This document shows positions 63,657 to 64,000 of a DNA stretch of 64,000 bases, one piece after another; within the stretch, counting starts at the first letter, position 1; the number at the start of each line of letters is the position of its first letter. This stretch comes from Maioricimonas rarisocia (GTDB lineage Bacteria > Planctomycetota > Planctomycetia > Planctomycetales > Planctomycetaceae). A program made the position numbers and the translations under genes. The notes under the pieces were generated by a model that worked only from the letters and a program-made list of their open reading frames with translations, was not told where the DNA came from and ran no database searches. The stretch is from positions 5,200,001 through 5,264,000 of the forward strand of contig NZ_CP036275.1 in the NCBI RefSeq assembly GCF_007747795.1. The letters are read 5' to 3'.

Positions 63657-64000
63657 TCAGTTCTTCAATTGCGAGACGACCATCTTGTACAGCGCATTCG
63701 ATGGTTCCAGCTTGGCGGCCTGACGGAGACACTTCTGTGCATCGTTGCCGATCCGCTGCACTTCCTCGACGCTCATCTCCCCCTGGGCGATCTTTGCGAG
63801 CACGTCCGCCTGCCCGTTGCCCAGCTTCTTGCCCAGTGCCATTCCCTTGCCATACCAGGCGGCCGCACATTTCTTGTCCCGTTTGATGGCGCGTTCGAAC
63901 GTCGTGATTGCTCCGTCGATGTTGCCGCCGTTGAGTTCCGTGTTGCCCTGCGTCACGAGGCCCGTGGCGTCACCGCCGCCTCCCTTCCCACCGAACAGTC
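63657..64000 (-). CDS. TPR protein, partial (runs off the right edge)
   Basis: The frame is open from 63657 to the end of the window with no stop; a GTG at 63956 is not convincing as a start because the frame continues upstream with Gly-rich sequence (LFGGKGGGGDATGLVTQG). Visible repeats: TELNGGNIDGAITTFERAIK and CAAAWYGKGMALGKKLGNGQ, then AQKCLRQAAKLEPSNALYKM. The Gly-rich linker in front of the TPRs suggests a larger multidomain protein, possibly secreted or membrane-anchored. It ends 54 bases before the HAD-like gene start. Confidence 0.7.
   Translation of the reverse strand, partial: LFGGKGGGGDATGLVTQGNTELNGGNIDGAITTFERAIKRDKKCAAAWYGKGMALGKKLGNGQADVLAKIAQGEMSVEEVQRIGNDAQKCLRQAAKLEPSNALYKMVVSQLKN

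Overview
The window (about 62% GC by eye) looks like chromosome from a member of the Planctomycetota, order Planctomycetales or close to it. The evidence is the gene content: three DUF1559 pseudopilin-like genes, two DUF1549/DUF1553 + DUF1501 pairs (Planctomycete cytochrome/PSD1 families), a membrane-anchored Ser/Thr kinase with TPRs near a small ECF sigma factor, DUF1573, DUF4838, secreted sugar-isomerase-like TIM barrels, PQQ-like and BNR propellers, and many secreted proteins. I see no rRNA, tRNA, CRISPR array, transposase or phage gene.

Layout. 1-5.8 kb: a repeat-rich accessory stretch. Four copies of a ~80-215 bp element (213, 2406, 2750, 5589) separate small groups of genes; two groups pair a small secreted Cys-rich protein with a single-pass membrane protein. 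5.86-14.4 kb: a tight four-gene + strand operon (DUF1559 pseudopilin, GT-C glycosyltransferase, a 1264-residue protein with about 32 EF-hand loops, and a DUF1559/FGE-sulfatase-domain fusion). 14.7-18.8 kb: minus-strand operon DUF1549/1553, DUF1501, WD40. 19-23.2 kb: DinB-like, PQQ propeller, a small secreted protein and an arrestin-fold protein. 23.3-25.8 kb: a decayed Rhs C-terminus with a candidate toxin tip and overlapping candidate immunity gene, next to a heptamer tandem array and between two ~100-bp direct repeats. 25.9-30.3 kb: a Tm-1-like ATP-binding protein, a sigma-54 activator whose sensor is a PEP-hydrolase-type TIM barrel, and a free-standing protein of that barrel family behind a near-consensus sigma-54 promoter. 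30.3-38.7 kb: DUF1559 + lipoprotein pair, then catabolic or surface enzymes (propeller/Ig/dihaem protein, TIM barrel, tandem alpha/beta hydrolase). 39.1-43.4 kb: PSD1/DUF1501 pair. 43.9-49.8 kb: minus-strand cluster of ECF sigma factor, two secreted proteins and kinase-TPR. 50.2-56.3 kb: secreted TIM barrel, DUF4838 protein, BNR propeller. 56.8-64 kb: a minus-strand defence-like island with a TIR-NTPase-TPR (NLR-like) protein, a TIR-zinc-ribbon-membrane protein overlapping a small membrane protein, a second small membrane protein, a HAD-like protein and a TPR protein running off the window.

The strongest candidates for something undescribed are the TIR island at the right end, the Tm-1/TIM-barrel/sigma-54 locus, the EF-hand/FGE-pilin operon, the Rhs tip cassette, and the repeat-separated cassettes at the left end. 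All family names are from reading the translated sequence; no database search was run.
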